From Microbacterium sp. nov. GSS16 (GTDB taxonomy: Bacteria > Actinomycetota > Actinomycetes > Actinomycetales > Microbacteriaceae): 64,000 nucleotides of DNA. The translations under genes were made by a program, and so were the position numbers. Under the pieces are notes generated by a model. The model searched no databases and was not told the DNA's origin. It saw only the letters and a program-made list of their open reading frames with translations. Position 1 is the stretch's first letter. Each line of letters begins with the position of its first letter. Of the stretch, positions 44,468 through 53,389 are shown piece after piece. The stretch lies in the NCBI RefSeq assembly GCF_028198145.1, contig NZ_CP116338.1:1-64000 (forward strand). Direction: 5' to 3'.

Positions 44468-45147
44468 GCGGCACTCCGATGTTCCGGGCAGCGCTCGGAG
44501 ACGAAGCCTTCGCACGTCTGCATCCCATGATGCAGCAGCGGTTCGGGGTCTCGGTGGCGAACGGCTACGGATGCGTCGGACGCGGGACCATGAGCCGAAT
44601 CCGCCGAGGCCCATGGTGGACGGTTCCGTTTCTGCTGATCGGTCGGCTGCGCCACATCCTCGTCGCCGACACCGGCGCGAACGTGCCATTCGTCATCGAG
44701 AACTACCCGTACCTCGACCCGTACGGTCGAGAGACGGTGACGTTCGTTCGCGAGTATCGTGCGCGACGACGGCCGGCGCGGTTCGACGCGACGATGGTGC
44801 TCGACCCTGACCGTACGACGATCGTGGACTACCTCGGCACGCACCAGCACCTCGCCGTCGATCTGCACCTCGAAGTCGACGAGCACGGTGGCCTCGTTCT
44901 GCGGTCGGATGAGCAGCGCTTCTACGAGGGGCCCATCGCGTTCCGGTTCCCCATGCTGTTCTCGGGTCGCGCCGAACTCCACGAGCGCTACGACGAGGCT
45001 GAGGGCGCCTTCCACATCTCACTCGAAGTGCGAAACCGAATCTTCGGCTTCCTCTTCGGCTACGACGGCTGGTTCACGTGCGAGTTCCCGCCCGCGACCG
45101 ATGCCCCCGACCGGCTGAAGCCACGACGACACGAGCGGCGGCTCTGA
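44464..45147 (+). CDS. DUF4166 protein
   Basis: A 227-residue protein matching the DUF4166 pattern: FARLHPMMQQRFGVS, RIRRGPWWTVPFLLIGRLRHILV, a central VPFVIENYPYLDPYGRETVTF, and a C-terminal FGFLFGYDGWFTCEFPP. DUF4166 is uncharacterised and is sometimes fused to a reductase-like domain. The GTG start overlaps the SRPBCC gene, and the pair probably forms one functional unit. No catalytic residues can be named. Confidence 0.78.
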   Translation: MSGTPMFRAALGDEAFARLHPMMQQRFGVSVANGYGCVGRGTMSRIRRGPWWTVPFLLIGRLRHILVADTGANVPFVIENYPYLDPYGRETVTFVREYRARRRPARFDATMVLDPDRTTIVDYLGTHQHLAVDLHLEVDEHGGLVLRSDEQRFYEGPIAFRFPMLFSGRAELHERYDEAEGAFHISLEVRNRIFGFLFGYDGWFTCEFPPATDAPDRLKPRRHERRL

Positions 45148-45303
45148 CGCATCCAGACGGCGGTTGTCAGGGATTCGGCGGCCTGCCGTCCGCCTATGAA
45201 GTGAGCGAATTCAAGCCGATCGTCGCAGCACTTCGATCGCCGACGTTGAACGAGGGGGCGCTTCGGTGACAGCCGCCGCATACTGGATCGTTACTCTGAG
45301 CCC

Positions 45304-45738
45304 ATGGGACGAACGACGAGAGCTGTCTCGGCCGCCATTGCGACTGCCTCGGTGATCGGGCTCTCGGGATGCGCGGGGATGGACAGCCTCATCTGGGGAC
45401 AGGATGGTGCGACCACGATCTCGACCACAGAGAGGCTGATCGAAGCAGCCGCGCAGGGCGACGCGAGCGGCTTCGTGTGCAACGGAGCAGATCCCGAACT
45501 CCGAGAACCCGCGGACTGGGAAGGGCTCTCCGCCGAGGAACCCGAGAGGTTCGCTCCCGAGTACTGGGAACAGTTCGCTGCTCTCGATCCGCAGTGGAGC
45601 ATCAATCTGTCGCTGTCCGAAGACCGCGTGGCCCCGGGCGTCGAGTACCCGGGCGACGTGTTCTACCGCGACACAGACGACGGTCTCTGTCTTGTGGCTG
45701 TCGCATGGTGGACGGTGGAAGGCCAGTCCGAAAGATGA
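45304..45738 (+). CDS. Small lipoprotein, unknown
   Basis: A 144-residue exported lipoprotein with lipobox VIGLSGC after a short positively charged N-terminus. The mature part is acidic with two later cysteines (GFVCNGAD and GLCLVAVAWW) that could form a disulfide. No family is recognised. Its stop overlaps the GrpB-family start by ATGA. Confidence 0.75.
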   Translation: MGRTTRAVSAAIATASVIGLSGCAGMDSLIWGQDGATTISTTERLIEAAAQGDASGFVCNGADPELREPADWEGLSAEEPERFAPEYWEQFAALDPQWSINLSLSEDRVAPGVEYPGDVFYRDTDDGLCLVAVAWWTVEGQSER

Positions 45739-46292
45739 GCGACCCGGATGTCGAGTGGTTCGACCAGCCGATCGGCGAGGCGATCGAGATCCAGAGCTGG
45801 TCAGATGAATGGCCTGAGATCGGCCGGCTGTGGGAGGAGCGCCTGACGGAGGTGCTCTCACCACTTCCGGTGCGGGTCGACCACGTCGGATCCACCGCCG
45901 TGCCGGGGCTGGCTGCCAAGCCCGTCATCGACATTCAGGTGCAGGTGCCCGATCTGTCGGATGAATCGTCGTATGCGCTCGCGCTCGAGAGCGTGGGCAC
46001 GGTTCTGCGTGCGCGCGGCGCCGACTTCCGCTTCTTCCGGCCGCCGGCCGGGCGGGTGCGTGAGGTGCACATCCACGTCTGCGAGGTGAACTCGGCGTGG
46101 GCCCGCGATCACCTCGCCTTCCGCGACGCTCTGCGCGGCGATCCCACGCTGGCCAGGGATTACGAGCGGCTGAAGCGGCATCTCGCCGCCACCGTGACAG
46201 AGCGGGCGGACTACAACGCGGGCAAAGAGTCGTTCATCCTGGCGGCGGTCGAGAAGTCGACCGCCGCCCGCAGCGCTTCCGACCGGGACTGA
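45735..46292 (+). CDS. GrpB/UPF0157-family nucleotidyltransferase-fold protein
   Basis: A 185-residue GrpB-family protein. The fold signature is VDHVGSTAVPGLAAKPVIDIQVQV, which carries the two acidic residues of a nucleotidyltransferase site, followed by HIHVCEVNSAWARDHLAFRDALR and a Tyr/Lys-rich end. Family members are mostly uncharacterised; some are fused to CoaE. The start overlaps the lipoprotein gene by ATGA. Confidence 0.87.
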   Translation: MSDPDVEWFDQPIGEAIEIQSWSDEWPEIGRLWEERLTEVLSPLPVRVDHVGSTAVPGLAAKPVIDIQVQVPDLSDESSYALALESVGTVLRARGADFRFFRPPAGRVREVHIHVCEVNSAWARDHLAFRDALRGDPTLARDYERLKRHLAATVTERADYNAGKESFILAAVEKSTAARSASDRD

Positions 46293-46299
46293 CGTCGGC

Positions 46300-47757
46300 T
46301 CATATCCGTAGCACGCCGCCGCGGCGGCGACGCCGCTCGTGAAGGGTGGACAGTCTCGGCGTGCGCCACTTCTGCTCGGCGTCCCACCAGGCCGGTCCGC
46401 GGATCTGCGGGAGGCCGCCGTTCATGCGGATCTCCCACCCAGACTGCCCGAGCGATCGGTGATGCCACCAGCAGAGCGGCACGCCGTTGTCGGTATGCGT
46501 CGGGCCGCCCCGGGCGTGCTCGACGACGTGGTGGATCTCGCACCAGGTCGCCGGGACATGGCATCCGGGAATCAGGCATTCCCGATCTCTGGCGACGATC
46601 GCCCGGCGCTGGTGAACCGTGAACACCCGGTCGGTGGTCGTGATCCCCACGATGCGGCCTTCGTCGAACAGCACGCGCTGCACTGCTCCGGTGCAGGCGG
46701 TGTGGGTCGCCACGTGCAGCGGAACGGCGGTCTCGGATCCGGGCAGGGTCGCCCAGCCGGTGCCGGCTGCCAGATCTGCGGCGTCGACGTGCACCACCAG
46801 AGTCGGGGCTGCACCGCCGAGCGAGGGCATCTCGCTGTGTCGGGCGGCGATGCCGAGAGCGGCGGCGAGCGCATCGTGTCGCTTCTGCGCAGGGGTGCGC
46901 GGATCGATCACGTTGCGAGGGTCGGTGTTGAACTCGTCGTCGCTGGCGGGGTCGTCGTCGAAGGTGAAGCGGACGCCGGTGTCGGGAGCGCCGCCGACCT
47001 TCGGGTTGTTGTAGGCGTCGTCGATGAGCTGGAACTGTGCGGCCAGCTCAGGGGTGAGGGCTCCCCGCACGGGGTGGAGACCGTCGCGCACCCGGCCGAT
47101 CGTGAACCCTCGGCGCGCCTGGGCCCGCTCGTCTGACGGTTCCGCGCCGTCTGGGTCGAGGGCGATCGCGAGAGCGGACGCGAACTGCTTCAGCTCTTCC
47201 GCCGACGCCCGGGGCGCGTGCCCGCGATCACCGTGGTCGACGTCGTCGTGGTCGTCGTGGTCGCCGGGGAGGTCGTCGCCGCAGGCGAATGCGGCGAGGT
47301 TCGCGTCGGCCCACATCCGCTGCTCGACGGTGATCCGATCCCGCCCACGCTCCAGCGGCGCGACGGACGCGAGCAGACCGGCGACGCCGACCGCACCGTC
47401 GAGCAGCGCCTCGCGCAGGGCGGGCCAACGGGCCGGCATCCGCTCCCCCGACACCAGACTCGTCTCACGCTGCACGGCCTCCGCCGCCCGGATGATCCGC
47501 GCTGCGGAGGGCGCGTCGACCAGTGCCGCCCGTCGCAGCATCTCATTCATGCCGCGGCAGCCGAACCGATGCCCGAACTCGGTGTCGGCGGTCGCGACGG
47601 TCTCGACGATGCCCGCATCTGCCAGCCGCGAGATCTCACCGAACCCCGCGAGCGCTTCCGCGCGCTCCGCATCCGACAGCCCCGCGAGGGCGTCACCCGA
47701 CAGCAGATCACGCAGGTCGGCGGCGACCTGAGCGAGTGCATCGGCGGGGCTGTTCAT
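46300..47757 (-). CDS. HNH endonuclease with DUF222 (13E12-repeat family)
   Basis: A 485-residue protein with an N-terminal DUF222 helical region (residues about 15-330) and a C-terminal HNH nuclease domain: CLIPGCHVPATWCEIHHVVEHARGG, then NGVPLCWWHHRSL, giving the zinc cysteines and catalytic His. The family is highly multiplied in actinobacteria (REP13E12 in mycobacteria), sometimes linked to mobile elements. Adjacent sequence shows a 71-bp hairpin on its upstream side. Whether it is a mobile-element relic or a host nuclease is open. Confidence 0.92.
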   Translation of the reverse strand: MNSPADALAQVAADLRDLLSGDALAGLSDAERAEALAGFGEISRLADAGIVETVATADTEFGHRFGCRGMNEMLRRAALVDAPSAARIIRAAEAVQRETSLVSGERMPARWPALREALLDGAVGVAGLLASVAPLERGRDRITVEQRMWADANLAAFACGDDLPGDHDDHDDVDHGDRGHAPRASAEELKQFASALAIALDPDGAEPSDERAQARRGFTIGRVRDGLHPVRGALTPELAAQFQLIDDAYNNPKVGGAPDTGVRFTFDDDPASDDEFNTDPRNVIDPRTPAQKRHDALAAALGIAARHSEMPSLGGAAPTLVVHVDAADLAAGTGWATLPGSETAVPLHVATHTACTGAVQRVLFDEGRIVGITTTDRVFTVHQRRAIVARDRECLIPGCHVPATWCEIHHVVEHARGGPTHTDNGVPLCWWHHRSLGQSGWEIRMNGGLPQIRGPAWWDAEQKWRTPRLSTLHERRRRRGGVLRI

Positions 47758-47852
47758 ACCTCCATTCTGCTGAGGGCCACCGACATTCGCGGGCTCGATT
47801 TCCCCAGATCAGGAAAACTTTTCGGAGAGAGCAGCGGACACCCGCCCGGCCA

Positions 47853-47923
47853 CGCGAGACTTGCCTTCCAGCACGAGACAGTGCTCCGCGCGGGCCGTCT
47901 CGTGCTGGAACAGAAGTCTCGCG
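47853..47923. repeat. 71-bp imperfect hairpin (inverted repeat) between HNH and recQ genes
   Basis: Two 27-base arms (47853-47879 and 47897-47923) pair at 24 positions around a 17-base loop; the arms begin CGCGAGACTT and include TTCCAGCACGAGAC. It lies 3' of recQ and 5' of the HNH gene, both on the minus strand. It may be recQ's terminator or a small palindromic element. The 189-bp gap holds no gene. Confidence 0.75.
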
Positions 47924-47946
47924 GATGGCGGTGGACCACAGCGGGG

Positions 47947-50058
47947 TCAGCCCCGCAGCGCCAGCACGAAGGGCAGCACCTCGCTCGCCCCGGCACGGCG
48001 CAGCGCGCGGGCCGCGACCGTGAGCGTCCAGCGGCTGTCGGCCTGGTCGTCGACGAGCAGCACCGGCCCGTCGGGCACGGCGAGGCCGTCGGCGCTGAAG
48101 CGCTCCCAGAGACCGGCGAGGCGGAACACGCTGTTGCCGCCCGGCTCGCCGCTCGGCCCGCCGCTCGCGAAGTCGAGCGCTCCGATGTACGGCAGCCGCC
48201 CGATGTCCGCTATCCCGCGCGCCAGTGAGTCGACGAGCAGCGGCTTCGAGCGCGACGGCATCGCGACGACCGCCACCGGTCGCCGCTCCCAGCCCCAGCC
48301 GGCCAGCACCCGTACGCACGCGTCGAGAATCTGAGGGCTCACCTCGGCATCCGGAGTCCCGGCGGCGAACAGCTGCCGCAAGGTCCCTCCCCAGCCGAGG
48401 TCGGTGAGCCTCGCCAGCGCGCGCCCCTCCCCCGCCTGCTCGTCGGCGGGAATGCGCCCCTTCACCGGAACGCCGACCCGGTCGCCGCCGGTGGGCCACT
48501 GCCTGCGCGCTTCGATGGGCACGCCGACGCGGTCAAGTGCACCGGATGCCGCGGCCCCGGCCTCCGAGCCGATCTCGGCCGGGAACCACGGCCCGGCGCA
48601 GTTGTCGCAGCGACCGCACGGAGCCGCCGTGTCGTCGTCGAGGGAGCGCTGCAGGAACTCCATGCGACAGCCGTCGGTCTGCTGATACTCGATCATGTGC
48701 TGCTGCTCGGCGCGACGCTCGGCGGCGATGCGCTCGTACCGCTCGGCGTCGTACACCCACGGCTGACCGGTCGCGACCCAGCCGCCCTGCACCCGCCGCA
48801 CTGCGCCGTCGACATCGAGCACCTTCAGCAGCAGCTCGAGAGGCGTGCGTCGGATGTCGACGATCGCCTCGAGCGCCGGAGTCGACAGCGGCTGATCGCC
48901 CAGCGCCGCGATCACGCGCTCGGCGCGCTCGCGATCGGGCATCGACGCGGTGGCGAAGTAGTGCCAGATGTCGCGATCCTCGACGCCCGGCAGCAGCAGA
49001 ACGTCGGCGCTGTCGCTCGCGCGCCCGGCACGCCCGACCTGCTGGTAGTACGCGACCGGTGACGACGGGGCGCCGAGGTGCACGACGAAGCCGAGATCGG
49101 GCTTGTCGAAGCCCATGCCCAGCGCGCTGGTGGCGACGAGCGCCTTGACCTCGTTGCGCTTGAGCATCCCTTCGGATTCCTCACGCTCGTCGGCATCCGT
49201 CTGCCCGGTGTAGGCGCGCACCGCGTGCCCCTGCTCGCGCAGCAGTCGGGCGGTGTCGACCGCGGCCGACACCGTGAGCGCGTAGATGATGCCCGAGCCC
49301 GGCAGATCGTTCAGGTGACTGAGCAGCCAGGCCAGCCGCTGCGCCGACCCGGGCAGCTGCAGCACGCCGAGGCGGAGGGATGCCCGGGCCAGTGGCCCGC
49401 GGATCGTCAGAACCCCGGCATCAGCCGGCGAGGTGCCGCCGAGCTGCTCGGCCACGTCGGCGACGACCCGGCTGTTGGCCGTCGCCGTCGTCGCCAGCAC
49501 GGGGACGCCGGCAGGCATCTCGGCGATCAGCTCGCGCAGGCGCCGGTAGTCGGGACGGAAGTCGTGCCCCCAGTCGCTGATGCAGTGCGCCTCGTCGACC
49601 ACGAGCATCCCGATCCGGCGCACCAGAGCCGGCAGCTGGTTCTCGCGGAAGGCGGGGTTGTTGAGCCGCTCGGGCGAGACGAGCAGCACGTCGACCTCGT
49701 CGCGGTCGAGCCTGGCGATCACGTCGGCCCATTCATGCGCGTTCGTCGAGTTGATCGCCACCGCCCGCACACCGGCTCGCTCGGCCGCCGCGATCTGGTC
49801 ACGCATCAGCGCCAGCAGCGGCGAGACGAGCACGGTCGGTCCCGCGCCCTGCCGGCGCAGCAGCAGCGTCGCGACGAAGTACACCGCCGACTTGCCCCAC
49901 CCGGTGCGCTGCACCACGAGCGCCCGGCGGTGCTCGGCGACCAGCGCCTCGATGGCCTCGTACTGCCCGTCGTGGAACGCCGCGTCGGGCCGTCCGACGA
50001 GCTCGCGCAGCGCTGCGAGCGCGGCATCACGGATGTCGGTCGAGGTCGATGAGGCCAT
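47947..50058 (-). CDS. recQ: RecQ-family DNA helicase with phosphoribosyltransferase-like C-terminus
   Basis: A 703-residue helicase. Walker A is QRTGWGKSAVYF, the DExH box is VVDEAHCISDWGHDFRPDY, and motif VI is QVGRAGRAS. A zinc-binding Cys set follows (TDGCRMEF ... CGRCDNCAGP). Residues about 600-703 look like a PRTase fold: SRSKPLLVDSLARGIADIGRLP and the PRPP-loop-like VLLVDDQADSRWTLT. The usual HRDC domain is absent. The start at 50058 fits RecQ homology; the codon 51 bases earlier is rejected. RecQ unwinds recombination intermediates; the extra domain's role is unknown. Confidence 0.92.
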   Translation of the reverse strand: MASSTSTDIRDAALAALRELVGRPDAAFHDGQYEAIEALVAEHRRALVVQRTGWGKSAVYFVATLLLRRQGAGPTVLVSPLLALMRDQIAAAERAGVRAVAINSTNAHEWADVIARLDRDEVDVLLVSPERLNNPAFRENQLPALVRRIGMLVVDEAHCISDWGHDFRPDYRRLRELIAEMPAGVPVLATTATANSRVVADVAEQLGGTSPADAGVLTIRGPLARASLRLGVLQLPGSAQRLAWLLSHLNDLPGSGIIYALTVSAAVDTARLLREQGHAVRAYTGQTDADEREESEGMLKRNEVKALVATSALGMGFDKPDLGFVVHLGAPSSPVAYYQQVGRAGRASDSADVLLLPGVEDRDIWHYFATASMPDRERAERVIAALGDQPLSTPALEAIVDIRRTPLELLLKVLDVDGAVRRVQGGWVATGQPWVYDAERYERIAAERRAEQQHMIEYQQTDGCRMEFLQRSLDDDTAAPCGRCDNCAGPWFPAEIGSEAGAAASGALDRVGVPIEARRQWPTGGDRVGVPVKGRIPADEQAGEGRALARLTDLGWGGTLRQLFAAGTPDAEVSPQILDACVRVLAGWGWERRPVAVVAMPSRSKPLLVDSLARGIADIGRLPYIGALDFASGGPSGEPGGNSVFRLAGLWERFSADGLAVPDGPVLLVDDQADSRWTLTVAARALRRAGASEVLPFVLALRG

Positions 50059-50143
50059 GCATCCACTCTGCCGCACCCCGCCGACACGACCGCGAGCCCG
50101 CAAGCACATCCCAGGGCATCCGCCCGTCGCCTACCGTAGAGAC

Positions 50144-50563
50144 ATGATCAGCCGCGAACTGGCCGTGACCCTGCGCGAGAACGGTCTCGTCTGGCATCCG
50201 GCCAGCGGTGACCGGTTCGCGCTCGATCTGCCCGAAGACATCGAGCTCGAGGCCGAGGCCGACATCTTCACCGTCAGCGAGATGACGATCGAGGCGCGCG
50301 CGACACCCTCGGGTACGGATCTCGCCTTCAACGGCACGACCGAATGGGCCCTCGACGCCGTGCAGCTGACGGAGGCCGTGTGGCTGCCGCGCGAGGATCA
50401 GCTGCGCGAGCTGCTGCGCGGCACGTTCCGCTCACTGCAGCGGCTGACCGACGCCTTCGCCGTAGAGATCGAGATCACCGGAGAGCGCCTGCGCTTCGAG
50501 CATCCGGAACCCGCCGAAGCATACGGACAGGCTCTGCTCGCCCTGCTGCGCCGCGCTCGCTGA
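50144..50563 (+). CDS. Hypothetical 139-residue protein
   Basis: A conserved-looking protein ([25 protein letters not shown] ...) with acidic beta-strand-rich composition, no signal peptide and no membrane segment. No family is recognised with certainty. It is divergent from recQ and ends about 37 bp before the paaA operator. It has no obvious link to either neighbour. Confidence 0.72.
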   Translation: MISRELAVTLRENGLVWHPASGDRFALDLPEDIELEAEADIFTVSEMTIEARATPSGTDLAFNGTTEWALDAVQLTEAVWLPREDQLRELLRGTFRSLQRLTDAFAVEIEITGERLRFEHPEPAEAYGQALLALLRRAR

Positions 50564-50599
50564 CACCTGCCTTGATCGCCCGACTCCCGCATGCGAGAA

Positions 50600-50621
50600 T
50601 TACCAAACGAACGGTCAGTAA
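50600..50621 (+). promoter_or_regulatory. Putative TetR-type (PaaR-like) operator upstream of paaA
   Basis: A 22-bp imperfect palindrome: outer arms TTAC and GTAA, inner AACGAACGGTC. It ends 16 bp before the paaA start and thus overlaps the likely promoter or leader. It matches the site upstream of the thiolase operon at 17 of 22 positions and that upstream of bkdA at 17 of 22. In other bacteria TetR-type PaaR senses phenylacetyl-CoA and binds sites of this general form. Confidence 0.6.
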
Positions 50622-50637
50622 ACCGATGGAGTCGATG

Positions 50638-51615
50638 ATGACCAGTCCCGCAGACCTCTCCCTCGTGCACGATGCACCCTCCGAACAAGAACGGCGCTTC
50701 GACGACCTGGTCGAGAACGAGCAGCGCATCGAGCCGCGCGATTGGATGCCCGAGGCGTACCGCAAGACGCTGATCCGGCAGATCTCGCAGCACGCGCACT
50801 CCGAGATCATCGGCATGCAGCCCGAGGGCAATTGGATCACCCGCGCGCCCAGCCTCAAGCGCAAAGCCATCCTGATGGCGAAGGTGCAGGACGAAGCGGG
50901 CCACGGGCTCTACCTCTACTCGGCCGCGCAGACCCTCGGCACCACGCGCGAGGAGATGATGCGCCAGCTGATCGAGGGCAAGGCGAAGTACTCATCGATC
51001 TTCAACTACCCCACCCCCACATGGGCCGATATGGGCGCCATCGGCTGGCTGGTCGACGGCGCCGCGATCGTCAATCAGGTGCCGCTGTGTCGCGCGTCGT
51101 ACGGACCGTACGGGCGGGCGATGGTTCGCATCTGCAAGGAGGAGTCGTTCCACCAGCGGCAGGGATTCGAGATTCTGCTGGCGCACATGCAGGGCACCGA
51201 TGAGCAGCGCGAGATGGCGCAGGATGCCGTGAACCGGTGGTACTGGCCGAGCCTGGCCATGTTCGGCCCGCCGGATGACCAGTCGCCGAACTCGGCGCAG
51301 TCGATGAAGTGGAAGATCAAGCGCTTCTCGAACGACGACCTGCGTCAGCGCTTCGTCGGGATGCTCGTGCCGCAGGCCGAGATCCTCGGGATCACACTGC
51401 CCGACCCCGACTTGAGGTGGAACGACGAGACCCAGCGGTACGACATGGGCGAGATCGACTGGGACGAGTTCTTCGAGGTGCTGAAGGGCAACGGCCCGTG
51501 CAACGCCGAACGCCTCGAGCGCCGCCGCACGGCGCACGAGGAGGGCGCGTGGGTGCGCGAGGCCGCCGCGGAGTACGCCCGCACGCGCGCGCTGCGAGAG
51601 GAGGTGGCGTCATGA
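50638..51615 (+). CDS. paaA: Phenylacetyl-CoA 1,2-epoxidase subunit PaaA
   Basis: A 325-residue catalytic alpha subunit of the ring 1,2-phenylacetyl-CoA epoxidase, a di-iron ferritin-fold enzyme. It shows the family blocks [42 protein letters not shown] (ligand Glu and His) and [16 protein letters not shown] (second ligand set). Three close ATGs are possible (50626, 50635 and 50638); the last has GGAG about seven bases upstream. It overlaps paaB by ATGA. Confidence 0.96.
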   Translation: MTSPADLSLVHDAPSEQERRFDDLVENEQRIEPRDWMPEAYRKTLIRQISQHAHSEIIGMQPEGNWITRAPSLKRKAILMAKVQDEAGHGLYLYSAAQTLGTTREEMMRQLIEGKAKYSSIFNYPTPTWADMGAIGWLVDGAAIVNQVPLCRASYGPYGRAMVRICKEESFHQRQGFEILLAHMQGTDEQREMAQDAVNRWYWPSLAMFGPPDDQSPNSAQSMKWKIKRFSNDDLRQRFVGMLVPQAEILGITLPDPDLRWNDETQRYDMGEIDWDEFFEVLKGNGPCNAERLERRRTAHEEGAWVREAAAEYARTRALREEVAS

Positions 51616-51902
51616 CCGATCAGACCGCCTGGCCCCTCTGGGAGGTGTTCGTGCGCGCGAACCGCGGACTCAGCCATGTGCACGTCGGATCGCTCGTGGC
51701 TCCGGATGCTGAGATGGCCGTGCGCAACGCCCGCGACCTCTACACCCGCCGCGGCGAGGGAGTGTCGATCTGGGTGGTGCCGGCGGATGCCATCACGACC
51801 AGCGATCCGGATGCCAAGGAGGCCTTCTTCGAGAGCTCGGAGGGGAAGAACTACCGGCACGCCACGTACTACACGGCGTCGGAGGGGGTGCCGCACCTGT
51901 GA
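51612..51902 (+). CDS. paaB: Phenylacetyl-CoA epoxidase subunit PaaB
   Basis: A 96-residue subunit with the typical [22 protein letters not shown] opening and [19 protein letters not shown] core. PaaB bridges PaaA/PaaC subcomplexes into the large epoxidase assembly. It overlaps paaA by ATGA and paaC by GTGA. Confidence 0.95.
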   Translation: MTDQTAWPLWEVFVRANRGLSHVHVGSLVAPDAEMAVRNARDLYTRRGEGVSIWVVPADAITTSDPDAKEAFFESSEGKNYRHATYYTASEGVPHL

Positions 51903-52777
51903 GCGCCGACGTCCACACCCCGGTCGTTGAGCCAGCGAAGCGCGTCGAAACGCCCACGCCTCCCCACGACGACGTTCACGTCTCCGTAGAAGAACGGCAC
52001 CTGGCATCCGAACTCGCCGGCGGCGAGAATCGCGCCCCCTCGGCCGACGTGGCCGAGTACGCCCTCTGGCTGGGCGACGACGCGCTCATCCTCTCGCAGC
52101 AGCTCGGCGCGTGGATCTCACGCGCCCCCGAACTGGAGGAGGACGTCGCGCTCGGCAACATCGCCCTCGACCTGCTGGGGCACGCGCGCTCGCTGCTGCG
52201 CTACGCCGGCTCATGGGACGGACGCAGCGAGGACGATCTGGCGTTCTTCCGCGATGAGCCGGAGTTCCGCAGCTCATGGCTGGTCGAGCAGCCCAACGGC
52301 GACTTCGCCCAGACCATCGCGAGGCAGCTGATCGCCTCGACGTACATGTACGAGCTGTACTCGGCACTGCGCGGGTCGACGGATGAGACCTTCGCCGCGA
52401 TCGCCGCGAAGTCGCTCAAAGAGGTCGACTACCACCGCGACCACGCCGTGCAATGGGTGCTGCGTCTCGCCGGCGGCACCGAGCTCTCGCGCGGCAAGAT
52501 GATCCGAGCACTGACGGACGTGTGGCCGTACGTCGACGAGCTGTTCCGCGATGAGCCGCTGATCGACCGCCTCGAAGGAGTCGCGGTGCGGCCGTCGACC
52601 CTGCGCGCCGGCTTCGACGCCGTGGTCGAGACCGTGTTCGCCGAGGCCGGCCTGATGACGCCCGATGCGAAGGCATCCCGCGCCGGCGGCCGCCGCGGCT
52701 CGCACGCCACCCCATTCGGTCACCTGCTCGCCGAGATGCAGGTGCTCGCCCGGCGGCATCCGGGGGCGACATGGTGA
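51899..52777 (+). CDS. paaC: Phenylacetyl-CoA epoxidase subunit PaaC, with repeat-derived N-terminus
   Basis: A 292-residue structural partner of PaaA with the ferritin-like fold: YALWLGDDALILSQQLGAWISRAPELEEDVALGNIALDLLGHARSLL. PaaC lacks a working di-iron site and stabilises PaaA. The first 40 residues are not conserved. They include VVEPAKRVETPTP, encoded by 51922-51954, which matches the intergenic repeat at 57290-57322 at 31 of 33 bases. The start overlaps paaB by GTGA, so the repeat is read through. Homology resumes near residue 40. Confidence 0.93.
   Translation: MSADVHTPVVEPAKRVETPTPPHDDVHVSVEERHLASELAGGENRAPSADVAEYALWLGDDALILSQQLGAWISRAPELEEDVALGNIALDLLGHARSLLRYAGSWDGRSEDDLAFFRDEPEFRSSWLVEQPNGDFAQTIARQLIASTYMYELYSALRGSTDETFAAIAAKSLKEVDYHRDHAVQWVLRLAGGTELSRGKMIRALTDVWPYVDELFRDEPLIDRLEGVAVRPSTLRAGFDAVVETVFAEAGLMTPDAKASRAGGRRGSHATPFGHLLAEMQVLARRHPGATW
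51922..51954 (+). repeat. Family repeat (GGTCGTTGAGC type) inside paaC
   Basis: A 33-bp copy of the element also found at 57290-57322, differing at two positions. It lies in frame within the non-conserved N-terminus of PaaC, so an intergenic-type repeat has become coding sequence. Confidence 0.75.
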
Positions 52778-53376
52778 CCCTTCGACAGACTCAGGGCCCC
52801 AGGGATGCCCAGGGACCCAGGGGGGCTCGGGGTCCCGGGGTGGCCCAGGAACCCGGGGAGGCTCAGGGGCCGGGGCAGGTTCAGCGCCCCACTCACCGCG
52901 CCATTCGCGCGCGGGAGGTCGCGGCCGCGGTCGCCGACCCCGAGATCCCCGTGCTCACCATCGCCGACCTCGGCGTGCTGCGCGACGTGCGGCTCGATGG
53001 CGAGCGCGTCACGGTCGACATCACTCCCACCTATTCCGGATGCCCGGCGATGGACGCCATCCGCGACGACATCGTCCTCGCGCTGACCGCCGACGGCTTC
53101 GCCGACGTCGAGGTGCGCCTCGTGCTCTCGCCCGCCTGGACGACGGACTGGATGAGCGACAACGGAAAGCGCAAGCTCGTCGAGTACGGCATCGCCCCGC
53201 CGTCGGGCAGCGCGGCCCATCGCGAGGGGCCCATCCGCGTGACCCTCGCGGTGAAGTGCCCCCGGTGCGGCTCTCTCGACACCCGCGAGGTGTCGCGCTT
53301 CGGTTCGACCTCGTGCAAGTCGCTGTACGAATGCCGCGCCTGCCTCGAGCCCTTCGACCACTTCAAGGTGATCTGA
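52771..53376 (+). CDS. paaD: Epoxidase maturation protein PaaD, with low-complexity N-terminus
   Basis: A 201-residue PaaD/SufT-type (DUF59) protein needed for assembly of the epoxidase metal centres. The DUF59 core is EIPVLTIADLGVLRDV ... TYSGCPAMDAI, with the conserved cysteine, and a C-terminal four-Cys zinc-like site is CPRCGS ... CRACLEPF. The first 38 residues are a Gln/Gly/Pro/Arg low-complexity stretch encoded by a repeat-derived CAGGGACC-rich segment (52778-52880). It overlaps paaC by seven bases (ATGGTGA). The functional domain starts near residue 42. Confidence 0.93.
   Translation: MVTLRQTQGPRDAQGPRGARGPGVAQEPGEAQGPGQVQRPTHRAIRAREVAAAVADPEIPVLTIADLGVLRDVRLDGERVTVDITPTYSGCPAMDAIRDDIVLALTADGFADVEVRLVLSPAWTTDWMSDNGKRKLVEYGIAPPSGSAAHREGPIRVTLAVKCPRCGSLDTREVSRFGSTSCKSLYECRACLEPFDHFKVI
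52778..52880 (+). repeat. CCCTTCGACAG...CTCAGGG repeat expanded inside paaD
   Basis: The segment begins with CCCTTCGACAGACTCAGGG, the same word family as in the paaE-paaG gap (54572-54612). It continues as about six degenerate CCAGGGA/CCCGGGG-like units. It encodes the unusual QGPR-type N-terminus of PaaD. Confidence 0.65.
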
Positions 53377-53389
53377 TGGAGGCGATCTG

